Shown here piece after piece: positions 1 through 12,646 of a DNA stretch of 64,000 nucleotides. The position numbers were made by a program, and so were the translations under genes. How positions within the stretch are numbered: position 1 is the first letter of the stretch; each line of letters opens with the position of its first letter. The DNA comes from Apostichopus japonicus (Eukaryota > Echinodermata > Holothuroidea > Aspidochirotida > Stichopodidae), in contig NC_092569.1 of NCBI RefSeq assembly GCF_037975245.1, positions 35,254,668 to 35,318,667 on the forward strand, in the 5' to 3' direction. A model generated the notes under the pieces. The model saw only the letters and a list, made by a program, of their open reading frames with translations. It had not been told where the DNA came from and made no database searches.

Positions 1-543
1 TTAAACTCAGTCTTAGGCCTCGAATTTGCGAGGTATATTTTGCTTGTTCGCTTTGATCTAAAATTGAAGAAAACAGGAATTTCTGGCCTTTTATAACCAA
101 AACATGACGATCTAGTCTTCGATGATGAGGCCTAGGCTATATGCCTATCCTCGCCTCACACAGCTTTGGTACTAATACTATTCACTTTAGACCGCCAGCC
201 TGTCCGACCAACTTTTGTTTCCAAATCTTTCGTCTTTGGACGTTGTTGGAAAACCCCTCAAAAAAAGAACTCAAACCTCACTTCGCTGGCTACATCCCCA
301 GGCCTCACATCCAGACATAGTTGTATATGGGGAGGTTTTTCTGTTTTCTCTAACAAATTAAAATAATTGTTACGCAAGTATTGTACTAGCCTAAGTATGT
401 ATTGCATCGTTAGTGTTATGTTATCTGCTCATCGCAAAAAGTTTTTGATTTGGAACTATCATGGCGTCCTATGAGGGTGTGTCACCTCTCGACCAATCAA
501 AATCGGTCCCCCATTAGCCAAACTCTCTCAATATACGGCTCTG
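1..543 (-). mobile_element. Decayed P-type transposon fragment (5' end, cut by window edge)
   Basis: Reading on the minus strand, this begins at 543 with a degenerate copy of the terminal inverted repeat of the intact P element at 34760-41120. The outer CAGAGCCGTATAT is the same, with mismatches further in. It is followed by the same subterminal sequence (about 470-515 compares with 41041-41090) and then by a broken THAP exon. The 8 bases beyond the terminus (544-551, AGTATGTA) are the likely target duplication. The other end is outside the window. In the opposite duplicated arm the matching position, 58441-58448, is uninterrupted. Older than the intact element, judging by substitutions and frame damage. 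Confidence 0.75.
168..318 (-). pseudogene. Broken THAP zinc-finger exon of the P-type fragment
   Basis: The minus-strand translation starts at 318 with MSGCEAWGCSQRSEV and then meets a TGA. A different frame continues with a GFPTT segment. The intact element's exon 1 begins MPCCAAWGCSNR and has GFPTD in the same order. The C-x4-C half of the THAP zinc site is visible. The frame is destroyed by a stop and at least one frameshift, so no functional transposase can be made from here. Confidence 0.65.
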
Positions 544-551
544 AGTATGTA

Positions 552-688
552 GGCACTTTGCTGCCCTCTATTAGCCACAAGTTAAAATAAGAAGTAAAAT
601 AATGGACAACGACCACCGAAGCCTTAAATATAGACAAGGCCAATATAATTCCACGTCTACACAGTGATGACGACTGCTGTTTATGATA
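552..688. repeat. Outer end of the inverted duplication (pairs with about 58301-58440)
   Basis: This short stretch reads as the reverse complement of 58301-58440, including GGCTAATAGAGGGCAGCA on the minus strand. It shows that the right arm reaches this far. R copy 2 does not contain it. No gene seen. Confidence 0.7.
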
Positions 689-3600
689 TTAAACATCTAT
701 CACCAAGAATATTCCAACTTAACCAAAAATAGCTATTAAACTGTCTATTTCACCCACAGTGCTAAAAAAGATAGACTCTTTGGGAGCCAGCACATGTATT
801 CCTAGAAAAAAAGGACAACACAAAAAAATTACTTAGTTTCAGGAAAAAAACCGGTCACACCCAAGTACTAGTTTTGAGGCAAACCTGAGAGAGGGAACAA
901 GGGGGTGCCCCCACCCCTCTTGAGAAATTTGGGTTTCTAGTTGTGTATTTGAAATTTGCTCAAGTTCTGGGAAAATGTGGAAGGAGACATAATCTGCCCC
1001 TCTCCCAACCCTCATAGTCCCACCAGTGGGTTTGTTTGTGTTTTAACCATACAAAGCTGGTAATGAGCTTTAACAACACCAGCTCCTATTCTTTATTTAC
1101 AAGGGGGGGGGGGGGCACTGTCTCATTTAAGTGTTAATGTATGTGTTGTTGAAAAATTATGAAATGTTTACCAATTGTACACATATACTGTCACATTGTT
1201 GTAACAAGCTAACTGTACATTATGATATCTTTTTGTACTGGCATTGCCCCTTCAAGAGTATAGTGAGCAGAATTTGACCACAAAATGTCTGCCGTGTCAA
1301 GTATTTTATACCCCGATATTGAGCCTCTCAACTCAGACAGACCAGGTCCCTGGGAGTAGTGGTTTCATGTTTAGGTAATTTTGGTTACTTGTAGGAAGTA
1401 AGATTTCTAAATGCCAAAAATACGTGCAAAACTTGGGAGAGGATGTCAAAAGATTTTAAAAAAACACACACAATTTGATCAGCATATACCTGAAGTGGAT
1501 TCAAACTCATGAAATATGTAACTCTGCTTTGTTGCCTGCTGAATCGTTTAGCAAAATTTGAAGATGCGTCAATTACGAAGGTGCGTCAATTATGATGCCT
1601 TACTAATTTACACATTGATCGCTTTGCCAATTGTCATACAAAATTTCTATCATAGGATTAGCCTTTTTTTTTTCTATATCAAGTCACATTAAGTGCTCAA
1701 AAGTTTGATATTCTTCTTGGAAAGTGAGTGGCTTAATGTTATCTGTTGGTGGACTTGAACCACCTGCTGAATAAATTCCGCATCACCTGAAGAGATTTTT
1801 ATCATGGCCAAACAAATTCCAGAGAAGAAATCATTTGATTAGCCGAAAGTTCACTGGCACCTTGCATATTGAATAACCTACAACGAGGCTTCTAATCATT
1901 GGGTCTCTAAACCAACCTTTTGACTGAGCTCTTCTGCGCAACTTCCATTCCTAATCCAGCAAAACGAATATGCACCGTGTGATATGGTTGTGTCTAATGT
2001 AAGTACAGGGGCGTAAATCCTTCCTTTTTCAAGGGGAATGTAGATTGAATTCGAGAACGACCAGACTGGCGCAATTTGTGTCGACTCTGTGATTATGAAA
2101 TATTTTGTTTCTTTTTGTTTTCACATGCAATGATCGATTTAATACGGGATCCAATTTCACCCACAGAAATTGCCAAATGTGTTTCCATCTTTATTTGTCA
2201 CAATTTGTTATGGCATCCAAAGCCAAGGAATACGAGAATTCATATACTGAAGAGTGAGCAAACCAGGTACAACATCCAATATTTAGTTTCTCTTTCGCGC
2301 AACGTCCATGGGATATCCGGTTCTTTTTTTCGTGCAACAATAGTCACCCCGGTAGTACGCGGAATACTGCGAAGCTTTGAAGTATTGTATCAAGACTTAT
2401 TTTTAAATTTCGGCTATATTATCTCACAAATTTCTACTGATTATGCTAAAAACTTAACGTACGACATTTTATTTCAAACTGTCGACTTGTATTAACAGTT
2501 TCATTTCTACCTCCAACGTATCCGAAAAGTGCAACTGGTTTACATAAAAATGTATTTTTTTTTCCTGAAATAATGAAAAGGGTTAGCTAAAAAATTTAGT
2601 ACTGACGTGGAATGCATCACTATAGTTGAGAAGTGTATCAATTTTATTTTGTTCATTTTATATGCCTGGCATGGTTGGCATTGGACAAACAAGTTTTGGT
2701 TAATTAATACTGTACTATTTCAGACGGTTCACAGAAAGTGCGTGAACTACTAACTAAATACTAAGGTTGACTTAACGCCTGCACTACTATGTAATTGCAT
2801 GAACATTTACAGTCTGTACACCCTGTCACGAAATTCAATTCAAATTTTAGGTGGACGTCCGTACTAGGGAGGGATCTTAGGACAGGGGTGGGGCTTAAGG
2901 GGAGGAGCGTGCCCTCACCTTTGAGAGAATTTTGTCTCGGTAAGGGTGTTGTGAAGCATGATGCTATCATTTTCATTATATATTAAAAACATTTGCGTTC
3001 GGGTGATATAACATTTGTTAACCATTTTCTAGAAACTTTCGGGGTTGAAGGGGGGGGGGGTGGTCAGGATCGTGTTCCCATGGTCCCTGTGTCTACGGCC
3101 TTGTTTATATTGAAAACATAAAACATTTAAAATACATAATAGGATATGAGGGTAGGTATACGGATTTATCTCCTCTCTCAGTGACCTTTTATTAAAGGCG
3201 ACAGTCCAGTGCCGTTCGACTCACGGAATTTTGTCTAAAAATGTCAATAACTGACTCGAAGTGAATTTGTTAATAGAAATCTATTTCTGTGCTTAGTGGG
3301 CATATAGCTTAAGAGAGAAGCCTTCTGAGAGGCAGTCTAAACGTTGTGCTGTATCATAAAGTAACCGCACCAATATCATATATGATAGCTATTTATTTTT
3401 CTTGGTTAATTTTCCTTGCCGTCCCAGTTTTCGTCCCTGAAAATGTTTTGTGTGTGGGAGGGACAGCGTTTTCTCTACTTCTGGCTACTCCACTGTCAGC
3501 TAAATAATAGAATGGCGTGGGCGTGCTGGTACTCATATAATTATTCATGCAAAATCATGACTGACAGTTGTCTCCGTTGGTAGCCAACCCTAGGGCTCCC

Positions 3601-6600
3601 TGAAAAATGGGGGCCACTGTTAAAAGACCAACTTATAGCTACGCTTATAAAGTAGCTCTACGCCTCTAAATAAGCTCTAGCTACGCCTCTGCTGGTTAAC
3701 AGATATACATTTCATTTAAAAATTTGTATCAAAGAAAAAATCTAATATCCATCCTACCTTTCCATAGGTCAAGACATGCTCCTTGATTAAATATCTTATA
3801 TAAATGAAAAATATTTTTCCTTATAATTTACAGTCATTATTGATGTAATTCTTACAGTCAATAAACAAATTAGTCAAAGCCCAGTGTAACAGCTGAAATG
3901 TTTATTCAATCAGATGTGAGGATACTCGATTCCGCAAACAGGATGTGACGTAGGCATCATAAAACAAGGAAGTATTGTTCATATAGCGTACCACTGACCA
4001 ACTTCGAATGTTCCAAACTGTGTTAATTAGATATTTGTACATACATATTGATAGTATAGGATATATCATACCGTTAATTTCACGGTATATAAGATGTGTT
4101 GTACTAGTTCATGCATGTTATATAGAGCTTATTAGTAGTATCACTTCCTGTCCTTTCGATACTGCCTTAATTTTGCCTTCCAACCAAAAGCGAAGTAACT
4201 TAGCTAAAATAATTACTCATACATGTTCTTAAAATATCGGTAAAAGCAGCTTAACCAGAACAAGTAAATCAACATTCCTACTAGCATTGACGTCGTTTTG
4301 GCACACAACTAAATAACTTTAACATAAACCACACTAAATGTAATGTAGATTAAAAGTGATCATTGTAATTAATATTTGTTTAAAACCAAATACATTTACA
4401 TAGATTGAATTGAAAAACCGTTGCTGTCGTTGGAACTAGAGGCACGATAGTCAATAAGCATACAGTAGGTGGTATGCTGTATTTATCGGAACAAGAACAA
4501 TCCAACATTATGCAAATGAAGCTTATTGGACTATTGACTGAAAGTTCAAGATATATATATAGCTGTAAATAATATTAAATTGGATTGCGCATGTCGAATA
4601 GTCTTCTTTACACACAAGCCAATAATACTATAGATGTGCAGCACATTTGTATAAGCTCTTCACCAAATCATATTTCAAATAAAATGATGGCATTAATGGA
4701 CATCCATACTACTACGGTCATTTCAATGGGGTGTTGGTAACCCCTAAATAGAGACCTTGTGTCATTTGCCATCTTGCACTTCATCGAATATATTTTTGCA
4801 TGTCATTTATACAAACTCGAAATCATGGAGAATTGTTTCAAAGTTTGTTTGACTGTTTTGACGATTTGGAACTCGTTTGGAACAGAAATGGTAAGTCTTT
4901 CTATTGTTTAATATATTTTATATTTTACTCCATTGAAATATTTTCTGTTTCGAAAAAATAACATAAGTTGCATCAATGTGTTGTTGAGCTAACTCTGTTA
5001 ATATTAAATTATGTGAAAAGTGAAGAGTTAGCGTCTTCGAAATAATAGGAAAATATCAATAAAAAATCCTGATAAATTACAATTAGAAGGCCTTCAATTA
5101 GAAATACTCAGAATTTTTAACTTCGCGAAAAGACAGCAGTGTTTCGATAAAAATAACGAAACGTCTTTTAATTTAACCACATATATTGGAATAAAAAGAA
5201 AATATTAGCTCTAATCCGTTCTTCTTTGCTTATATACAGTATTCTTTAAAATTTGCTCACATGTAAAATACTTAGAAGAAAAGCTCATTCATACATCTCA
5301 AACGTGTTTTCGTTACACACCAATTTTTCAAAGTCAATCAAGTTTCGTGATATGGCCAGGAAAAATTAATCCTTTTTTCAAACTTATGAGTATATCGTTC
5401 TCAACATATCCTTTACAGCACATCTGTTCACAAGGTTTCCCTCCAATAGCCAACCCTACCTTTCACAGATCCATACCAACACGTTACAACACTCAATTCA
5501 TATTAAAAATTAGTGAGCTTAAATTCAAATGTAAATCATTCTAGCTCATAAATGTATACTCCATAATATTGGCTACGAGTACGATAACTAAAAACAAGAA
5601 ATTCATTTATTTCAGCGATAACTAAAACACTATACAATAACTTTTTAAAAAAAAAACAGTTCTTCTTGTTAAAAATCCAATCATGAGATTCCCTTTTGAA
5701 ACAGAGCGTTATTCAGTAAGCTTTGTATAGTTAAATGTTTTCAATGTTTTTTTTTATATTTATTATAATGCCTTGCTTTTATTTTTTCGATATAAACTAC
5801 ATACGAATAACTTGGTTTTCATCTGCGTAAAGGCAACTTCCTTTGTCAGCTCTATTATTTTGATATGATTTCCGAACAGACATTTTATTGCTCGTCTTTG
5901 TCCAAGCTATCCTGATGAATACATTAAAGCAACATGTGCGTTAACTAATCTAAAACAAAACAATTTCTATGTGATAATCCAATCACAAAGATGCTTAATT
6001 GGGTAACTACAGTGAACAAAACTATAATGACAAGGTACATCCTTTAAATTAGAAATCTATAACTTTAAACTGTTGTTCAGGTTTAATCAAATTAGAAGAA
6101 ATGCTCAGTTGTACGTTTGATTATATTGTTTGAACTATCATCCAAACACGAAAGTTTCAGATATAAATTTCTAAAGAGCACCTAAAAATTTACTTCCTTT
6201 ACATGCTCATAGAGATCTCTTTAATAGATATCGTTATATGTGTGTCAAAGTTTGAAAAAACAATCTTCAACAAAAATAAAGGTACTTTGAAATGTATTTT
6301 GAAAATATCATATTATTCAAGGAAACAAAGTTGAATAACAATAAATCCAACTGGTGTACACGTCAATCTAATTTAAAACTAATTTATGGAAACTTAAAGT
6401 AATGCTGAAAATAGAAAACTTAGGTTACACGGATTTATCGCAGAACGAATTATCAAAGATAAAATACTTCCACAAACATAACATTTGTTATTTTTCATGC
6501 AGTACGTTCTGCTTTTAAATTGCTTACATTAAAGCATGGTATGATACGCGATCATGAAAATGTCTCCGGCGGTTTAAGTGGCTAGCTTCTCATTTTTCTC

Positions 6601-9600
6601 TCTTTTTATGTTTCTCATTTCCTACAGTTGCGCTATATATTGTAAGAGATTCCAAAGAAATATAATCCCAATATTCCGTTATTTTAAATATGAAGGATAT
6701 TAGAGCAGAACAAATGTAAGACATGTGTCCTTTATTTTATTTGAAATGATAAAGTTTGTAAAGAAAAACTCTGTCGATTTTTTTTTTTAAAGTGACAGCT
6801 AAATGAGGCTGATTTCGTTAATGATTATGTCGAGAAGTAATATAACTTGACCAAATGTAACTCCTTGATACCGACTCATACCTAACGTCGTATCACAATG
6901 CCAAGATAAGAGGGAAATTAAAAGGAAAAAAGAAGATTTTGATTCCGAATGGGAAACTTAATTGAGATATATTTAGATATCGTTAGCTAACTAAAACAGT
7001 AACAGAAAATGTGCACATCCCTGATATGCTCATATGGCATTCAATACATATATTTAAGAAACGATAAAATAGCTTTTCGTTTAACGTACTTCTATGAACA
7101 ATGAGCTGTTTTTACTTCTTTTTTATTCTTGTGAGTTAAAATGAAACACTTATAAATTATTACACTGTTTGTCGAATGTGTGCGACTTGTTTCACTGTGT
7201 ATTTCTAATTAACGTGCAACGAAATATGTAAAATGTAATTAAAAATGTGCAACGACGTTGACGTCTAGCAATCATTAGCTATTTAGTGATAATAATTTCA
7301 AACAATATTATAGTGAGAGTATTATTTAAAGTTAATATTGTTATTACAAAATCTGTAATTTGAATAAACTAGAAGATTAAAAGGATTGAAAGTTTCTTTC
7401 CAATGGAATAGACGTTATAAAATCATACTCAAAATAATATCGTAGTAAGATGTTTCATTAGTCTTTGTGTATTCAATCCAGACTAAAAATAAGAAAAATC
7501 AAAAGCTGCATAAATGCCTTATTAAATAAAGACAAATGCACGAATGAATTGTATTTTTTTCTTCCATTTATTCAGTTTTTTGACATTACAGCTCCAAATT
7601 TAGGCTGCATTCTGGACAAAGTGCGACAGGCAAATCTAAAATTTCACCCGATCATACGAATAACACTAAAGGCCGATATTACTAGCGGAATAACTCAATA
7701 CAGACGCAGAGAAAACTTCTATAACTTTTAAAAATAAACTGATTCTTATTCTAGTTGATTGTCTTTTAAATCATTATACTTTTCAATTTATAGCTTTGTC
7801 GTTTTTTGTTTGTCTTTCTTTATTTACTTTGACATAATCTATAACAGTAAAAAAACAGAGAACAAGTGATACAACATAATTGGAGTGAGAAAATTATCAC
7901 CAAATTTAAATTACATTTCATTTTTATTAAAAAAAAACCTTTTGACATAATCCAGTTCACCAACATTCTAATGACAATCCAAAGTGATGTTTTCTGTCAA
8001 ATATTGGAATATTTAAGGCTAGTCCACCATGTAAAGAACTAAATATCTACTGCATTTATTAACTAAAACTCTGCGAAATAGTGTATTATATGTTAACGTA
8101 TAACCTGGAAACAGACTAATACGAGAAAGACAGATATTCATTCAGATCCTTTAAGCTATCTTTTAATTCTCTAACCACAAATACCGTAGTTTATTTTGAT
8201 TCCCACACAAGGTGTTCCATAAAGTCGTGGCGATCATGTAAACGTTCTTGTTACGTTTATTAGTCTCAATTTGAATACAGTAATTAAATGTAAAACCAAC
8301 GCGAATATATTCTCATGTATGTTGTCTTTCAAACTTGATAACAAGGCTTCTTAACCTAGGACCATTGAAAATGTACTCCATCTACAACATGTATGCGATG
8401 GGAGTAGTCACCGATCCCCACCCATATACTCTCCCTCTTCGCTGCCCTCAATCACTCCCTCCTACCCGACTCACACCCTCCCTTCGTGATAGGGCTGTTT
8501 GGTGTAGTATAAAACTTAACATTTCTTATATCGTTTACAGTAACATGTAATATAATTCAGTATACAAAGGAAATTCTCCCTGTACTTAACAAACATCGAT
8601 GATAGACTTTTACAAATTAAACAACATAAAATACATGACGCTGTATTTAAAGGTCTCTTTTCTAATACGTTGCAAAAACTAGAAAGTATTATCATAACAT
8701 CTATCACTGCTCAATGTATGGTAATAATTCGCTTTATATGTTGAAGGATATCGAGTTAAATTCCTCCATTATATTCAAGGGAACAAACGGCATGTGATAC
8801 TCAGCATACGGTGACAATAAACACAATGTTTTAAACAGATACAATAATAACGTCGCACACCGTCTGTGCTTCCTGAATAACATTCTCGACGACAACAACA
8901 AATTTGGCTATATCCCAAATAAATCGCCTTGACCGCTTCAATCTGTTGACAACGGCAAAGTATAAAATGTAGATTATAATTTTTTTCATGACTTTAGGTA
9001 AGTGTGATACCATTTTCTGTATCCAAGGAAAATATTCTTCTAGAAGGATACTAAATCGTGCCAAAAAGTCATTCCTGACATGTTCGACATGTAAAAACTA
9101 TCACCCATGTGCATTCACAGTTTTGAAGCATTTTTTAAAATTTGATGGAGAGAAAAAACATCAGAGAACTGCTAAAATTGCAGGAATGATCTAAACCTTG
9201 TTTTCTGGTTATTCAGAGAATTGTCTATTTCACTACTGGAAATGCTATACAATATGTGTTTGTCTTGAAAGACAACATTGTCATTAAATAAACTTTGAAC
9301 TGTCATATGCTCGGCTGTTCTAACATGTTTATATCATAATTATTCGGCATTAACAAACAAGAAAAAAATGTGTTTAAAGCCGAGTTTTGGTTCAATTCTC
9401 ACCCCCTATGGCAGAACAATATCACACTATGGAATTTTGGTCATGAATGACTTGATCTGAAAGAAAAGAGATTAAATTCCTTCATTCTTCCTTAACTTCT
9501 TCTTTTTATATTGTCCTTTCTGTTGACATTCTTTATCTCTTGCAATTTGTATCATCATCATGATCATCATGTTATAACAGATACAATTAAATTGCTAAAA

Positions 9601-10759
9601 GTCTATTCTTCTTACTGCACCACGTAGATTTGTTGAGGTAGCGTTACTAAGGTTGTTTTACATTTGCTGTGCCATAACGTACTTCTACCATTTTGCATTG
9701 AAGATATAAGTTTGAATGGAGGTGAACCAAAATTGTACACGAAGAATATTTTTTGTCGTCGTGTGAGGACTCAAATCAGGGGCTTCTGTAAAGATTTCAG
9801 TTATAATGAAATGTGGGCCACAATCATATGCCATGATCATGTTATTTGTTTTTTAACCTTTTAGTATTCATGAACAGCATGCGTTTTGATGTGAGTAGCA
9901 AAATGTCTTCCATTTTAATTTCCCGTCATTGTGGGACAAATTCCACCCGTGGGATACTCGATCATATCCAATCTAGTTCGATGTTATTCTCTGTAAAAGG
10001 ACTACATATTTCCAATTTGACCCTTTTCACAGTTTGTGTGTGTAATACGTGTGAGAATGACCTAAATTGTTGGAGCCAATTACAATTTCTGCTCTTTTTT
10101 CCCACAACAAAGCCACTTCTTGTTTCTTGCGATGATTTATTATTCTGTTTAAGCTGGTCAAACATACATGACGAAATGTTCTAAAAAATATATTTACCGA
10201 TCTAATGATATAACAATCTGTAAGCAGACCAGTCAAGCCACTTAACGTTACGTACATACCAGTCTTTGTAGCGCTTGAAAGTAAATTTCACAAGTCTATG
10301 TGACTATATGTTTATAACTACAGTAGTAGCTTGTCACACTAACTTGCACAGTGCTTCTAGTCCTCAGCTGAGAATACAATTTATAACACGTGGACACCCC
10401 CTACTGAATCATTCCAAAAATTGTGTATATTTTAAGAAGCTGCAATGAGTATCATGGATGCATTTTGTTAAAACATAAATGACTGTTGAAAAGATTGTAT
10501 TTTGAGAAGTTTGTTTGAAACAATTTGTCGAATAATTCAAGGACGAGGCACTTGCTAATTTTGGCTAGGCTTAGTTGTCAGTATAACCGGCAAATGGTAG
10601 GATATATTTTTTACGGAATTTAAAAAAAAATAAAGAAAATATCGTGGTTTTGGTTCTGTTAATCACTAAGAGTAGTAAAAGTTCTTAGCCAGGATACGCT
10701 AATGTCTTTTCTATATGAAGTCAGTTTTATTCATAACTTGTCGTCATCTTTTAACATTC
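689..10759 (+). repeat. Segmental duplication R, copy 1
   Basis: Nearly colinear with 17426-26929 on the same strand. From about 2700 to 9830 it also matches the reverse complement of about 51830-58260. Copies 1 and 2 differ by scattered substitutions and a few indels: copy 1 keeps sequence near 6540-6600 and 7090-7465 that copy 2 lacks, while copy 2 has about 35 bp near 25510-25545 that copy 1 lacks. Apart from the signal-peptide exon at 4825-4890 I recognise no coding sequence. Short open frames here (such as 8516-8707 on the minus strand) are shared only because the DNA is duplicated. Poly-G runs lie near 1100 and 3050. The right-hand boundary at 10759 is abrupt: copy 2 runs on into gene A, copy 1 does not. 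Confidence 0.85.
4825..4890 (+). pseudogene. Signal-peptide exon of fibrinogen-related gene, copy 1 (no gene body follows)
   Basis: ATG opens a 22-codon stretch with a hydrophobic core (VCLTVLTIW) and ends in ATG followed by a GTAAGT donor, phase 0. The same exon is at 21405-21470 and, on the minus strand, at 56218-56283. The body exons that should follow are absent here; the next recognisable exon is the terminal one at 11993-12351, whose acceptor phase (1) does not match. Either a dead first exon or the start of a rearranged minigene. That it is the first exon of the fibrinogen-related gene is inferred from position, splice phase and conservation. Confidence 0.6.
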
Positions 10760-10929
10760 GGTATGTATTTCTGACACAGAGAAAGTAAATCTCAACATCA
10801 CTATCATCCCAACCTAAACGAGTATTCTGAAAATTATCGTAAATGTATGTTGCCTTGCAGCTCGCTGTTGTCTACCAAACTCGCATCACTTCAAACTTAC
10901 AAAGGGGTTAATATCATATTAGTAGTACC
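10760..10929. other. Junction segment between R copy 1 and the orphan terminal-exon block
   Basis: About 170 bp that match neither R copy 2 beyond 26929 nor the right-arm intron before 46105. The gene body (about 6.4 kb in gene A) is missing at exactly this place. No mobile-element ends recognised in it. Confidence 0.6.
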
Positions 10930-11992
10930 TGGAAGCATGCCACGTGTGCCTTCTCGTTACTGTATAGTGTGACTTTAAGTGGTAAGTATATTCGATGATT
11001 CTCATATGTGAAAACTTTGAGGCGCTATTTAAATTTAATCATGTTATGTGAAAAGTCATCTAGGGTTTATCATGCATAGAACATTGAAATAGGGGAATCA
11101 GAAATGATTTATTTGAAATATTCGTCTGTATAGATTCGATAAATTTTAATCAATCAATCAGTTTGTTCAAAGAAGTTATACGTACGAGACTAGAAGTACA
11201 TGTCGATAAGAACTAAATAATAAAAAGACGATAATCAATATCATTCAAGATTTTCAGAAGTGTAATACATCGAATTTTGGTTACTTTGTCGAAACCTCAA
11301 ATATTAGCTACTACATTAATAGTAAATTCCGTTTATACAATGTCGGTTCTATTCTTCATTTAAAAGTATTGATTTCATGATTTGTGTATAGTGTAACTTC
11401 AATCTACGTTTATAGTCCAACGTATGAGCTCAGGTTGAAAGATACAAAACTTGCACAGTGTTACAGATAAAGGTTAAAGAATTGACCAATCGATGACTAT
11501 AACACACTGCATACCCTGTAAACAGTAGAACATGGTGATATTATTCAACAAACAAGAAATTTATAACTACAGTTTTGACAGAGTAGGAGACTAATCAGTT
11601 GTGAACTTAGAAATAACAATCAAATAATGAAATGAATGAATAGTATTGTAAATACTTGCGGATGAATAAATATAAATAAAGAGCGAAATTAGCAACTCTA
11701 GTAACCCAAACCTAGTATTTGGTTAAGGTGGTTTCCCCATCTGTATTCTAGTCCTGTTGTGGTGCTGTATTTCAAACGGAACAACAACAAAAATATATAA
11801 AAACGCCCTTGCAAAGACAAAATACCACCTTATGTATCGTAAATATTGAACACAAGAAACAAAACATTCGCGGAACTGACGTTTTCATGTTGGTAGGACA
11901 AAAACGCACTGCCCTCTATCTAGCATCCGATATTGGATTCGTTCAAAGTATATAAAATGACCGATTGATTTACTCTTTCTTGTTTGTTGCAG

Positions 11993-12351
11993 GTTATGAT
12001 AGTTTGTCTGGTAGCAACAATAAACAATTCAGTACAAAAGACCGGGACAACGATGGATGGAGCAGCTACGACTGTGCGGAGAGACACAGAGGAGCCTGGT
12101 GGTTCTACGATTACTATCACTGTAGACGTGATTATTCTGCTTCTTATTGTCGGTCTTACTGTCCCAGTAATTATTACTATTGCATGGCATTTCCCAATGG
12201 TGACAGCGACTGTGCTCAGTGCGCATATACACACCTCAACGGAGACTACGACGGCTCTACTCGAGGAACGAACATGTTCTGGGAGAGTTATAATTTGAAT
12301 GGTTACGGATGTAGCCTGAAATACACAGATATGAAAATAAAGCCGGTGTAG
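11993..12351 (+). pseudogene. Orphan terminal exon of a fibrinogen-related protein
   Basis: A TGCAG acceptor is followed by a phase-1 exon coding for the C-terminal part of a fibrinogen domain: SNNKQFSTKDRDND (calcium-loop type D-x-D-N-D), then GAWWFYDYYHC, a Tyr/Cys-rich stretch, HLNGDYDG and the usual ending YTDMKIKPV before TAG. Typical domains have a short C-H-x-S-N-L-N-G loop where this exon has about 40 extra residues rich in Tyr and Cys. The frame is fully open, so the exon itself is undamaged. It has no body exons upstream (R copy 1 ends at 10759). Gene A, 21 kb downstream on the same strand, lacks exactly this exon and ends in the matching phase. Calling it a pseudogene rests on its orphan position; an assembly or structural rearrangement is the alternative. 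Confidence 0.75.
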
Positions 12352-12640
12352 ACAAAACCATATCAAGAAAACACTGCCCCAAAAGCAGGGTTTACTAAAA
12401 AGATAAAAGAAAGACTGATCATTCCGCTCAAATCTTCGAGCGTCCTACCGTAGAAATAGCGACATACCAGAACGAAGAACAACATGTAACAAAAAAAAAA
12501 GAGAGCGATCCGATAAATAATTCATTATTAAGTGAATGAGAAGATATTATTAATTGAAATTGATGTAACATTATGAATGTTGACCAGCATACTGTTGTTT
12601 GATAGTTTGCAATCTGATTATAGTGTGAGTCTCACAAAAG

Positions 12641-12646
12641 AATAAA
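12641..12646 (+). terminator. Polyadenylation signal AATAAA
   Basis: First clear AATAAA after the stop codon at 12351. The right-arm copy has one at 44051-44056 (minus strand) in a similar place, after a shared GAGTCTCA motif. Confidence 0.45.

Noticed and set aside
2795-2986. Frames on both strands repeated at 19389-19580
   Set aside because: Duplicated DNA with open frames on both strands at once, disrupted in copy 3 and in the 41455-43100 copy.
8831-9064. 77-codon minus-strand frame shared with 24963-25196
   Set aside because: The two copies are recent duplicates, so sharing is no evidence; the third copy (52620-52840) is interrupted by stops and an insertion.
9554-9572. ATCATCATGATCATCATG palindrome
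   Set aside because: Short low-complexity triplet run, present only because R is duplicated; no further structure.
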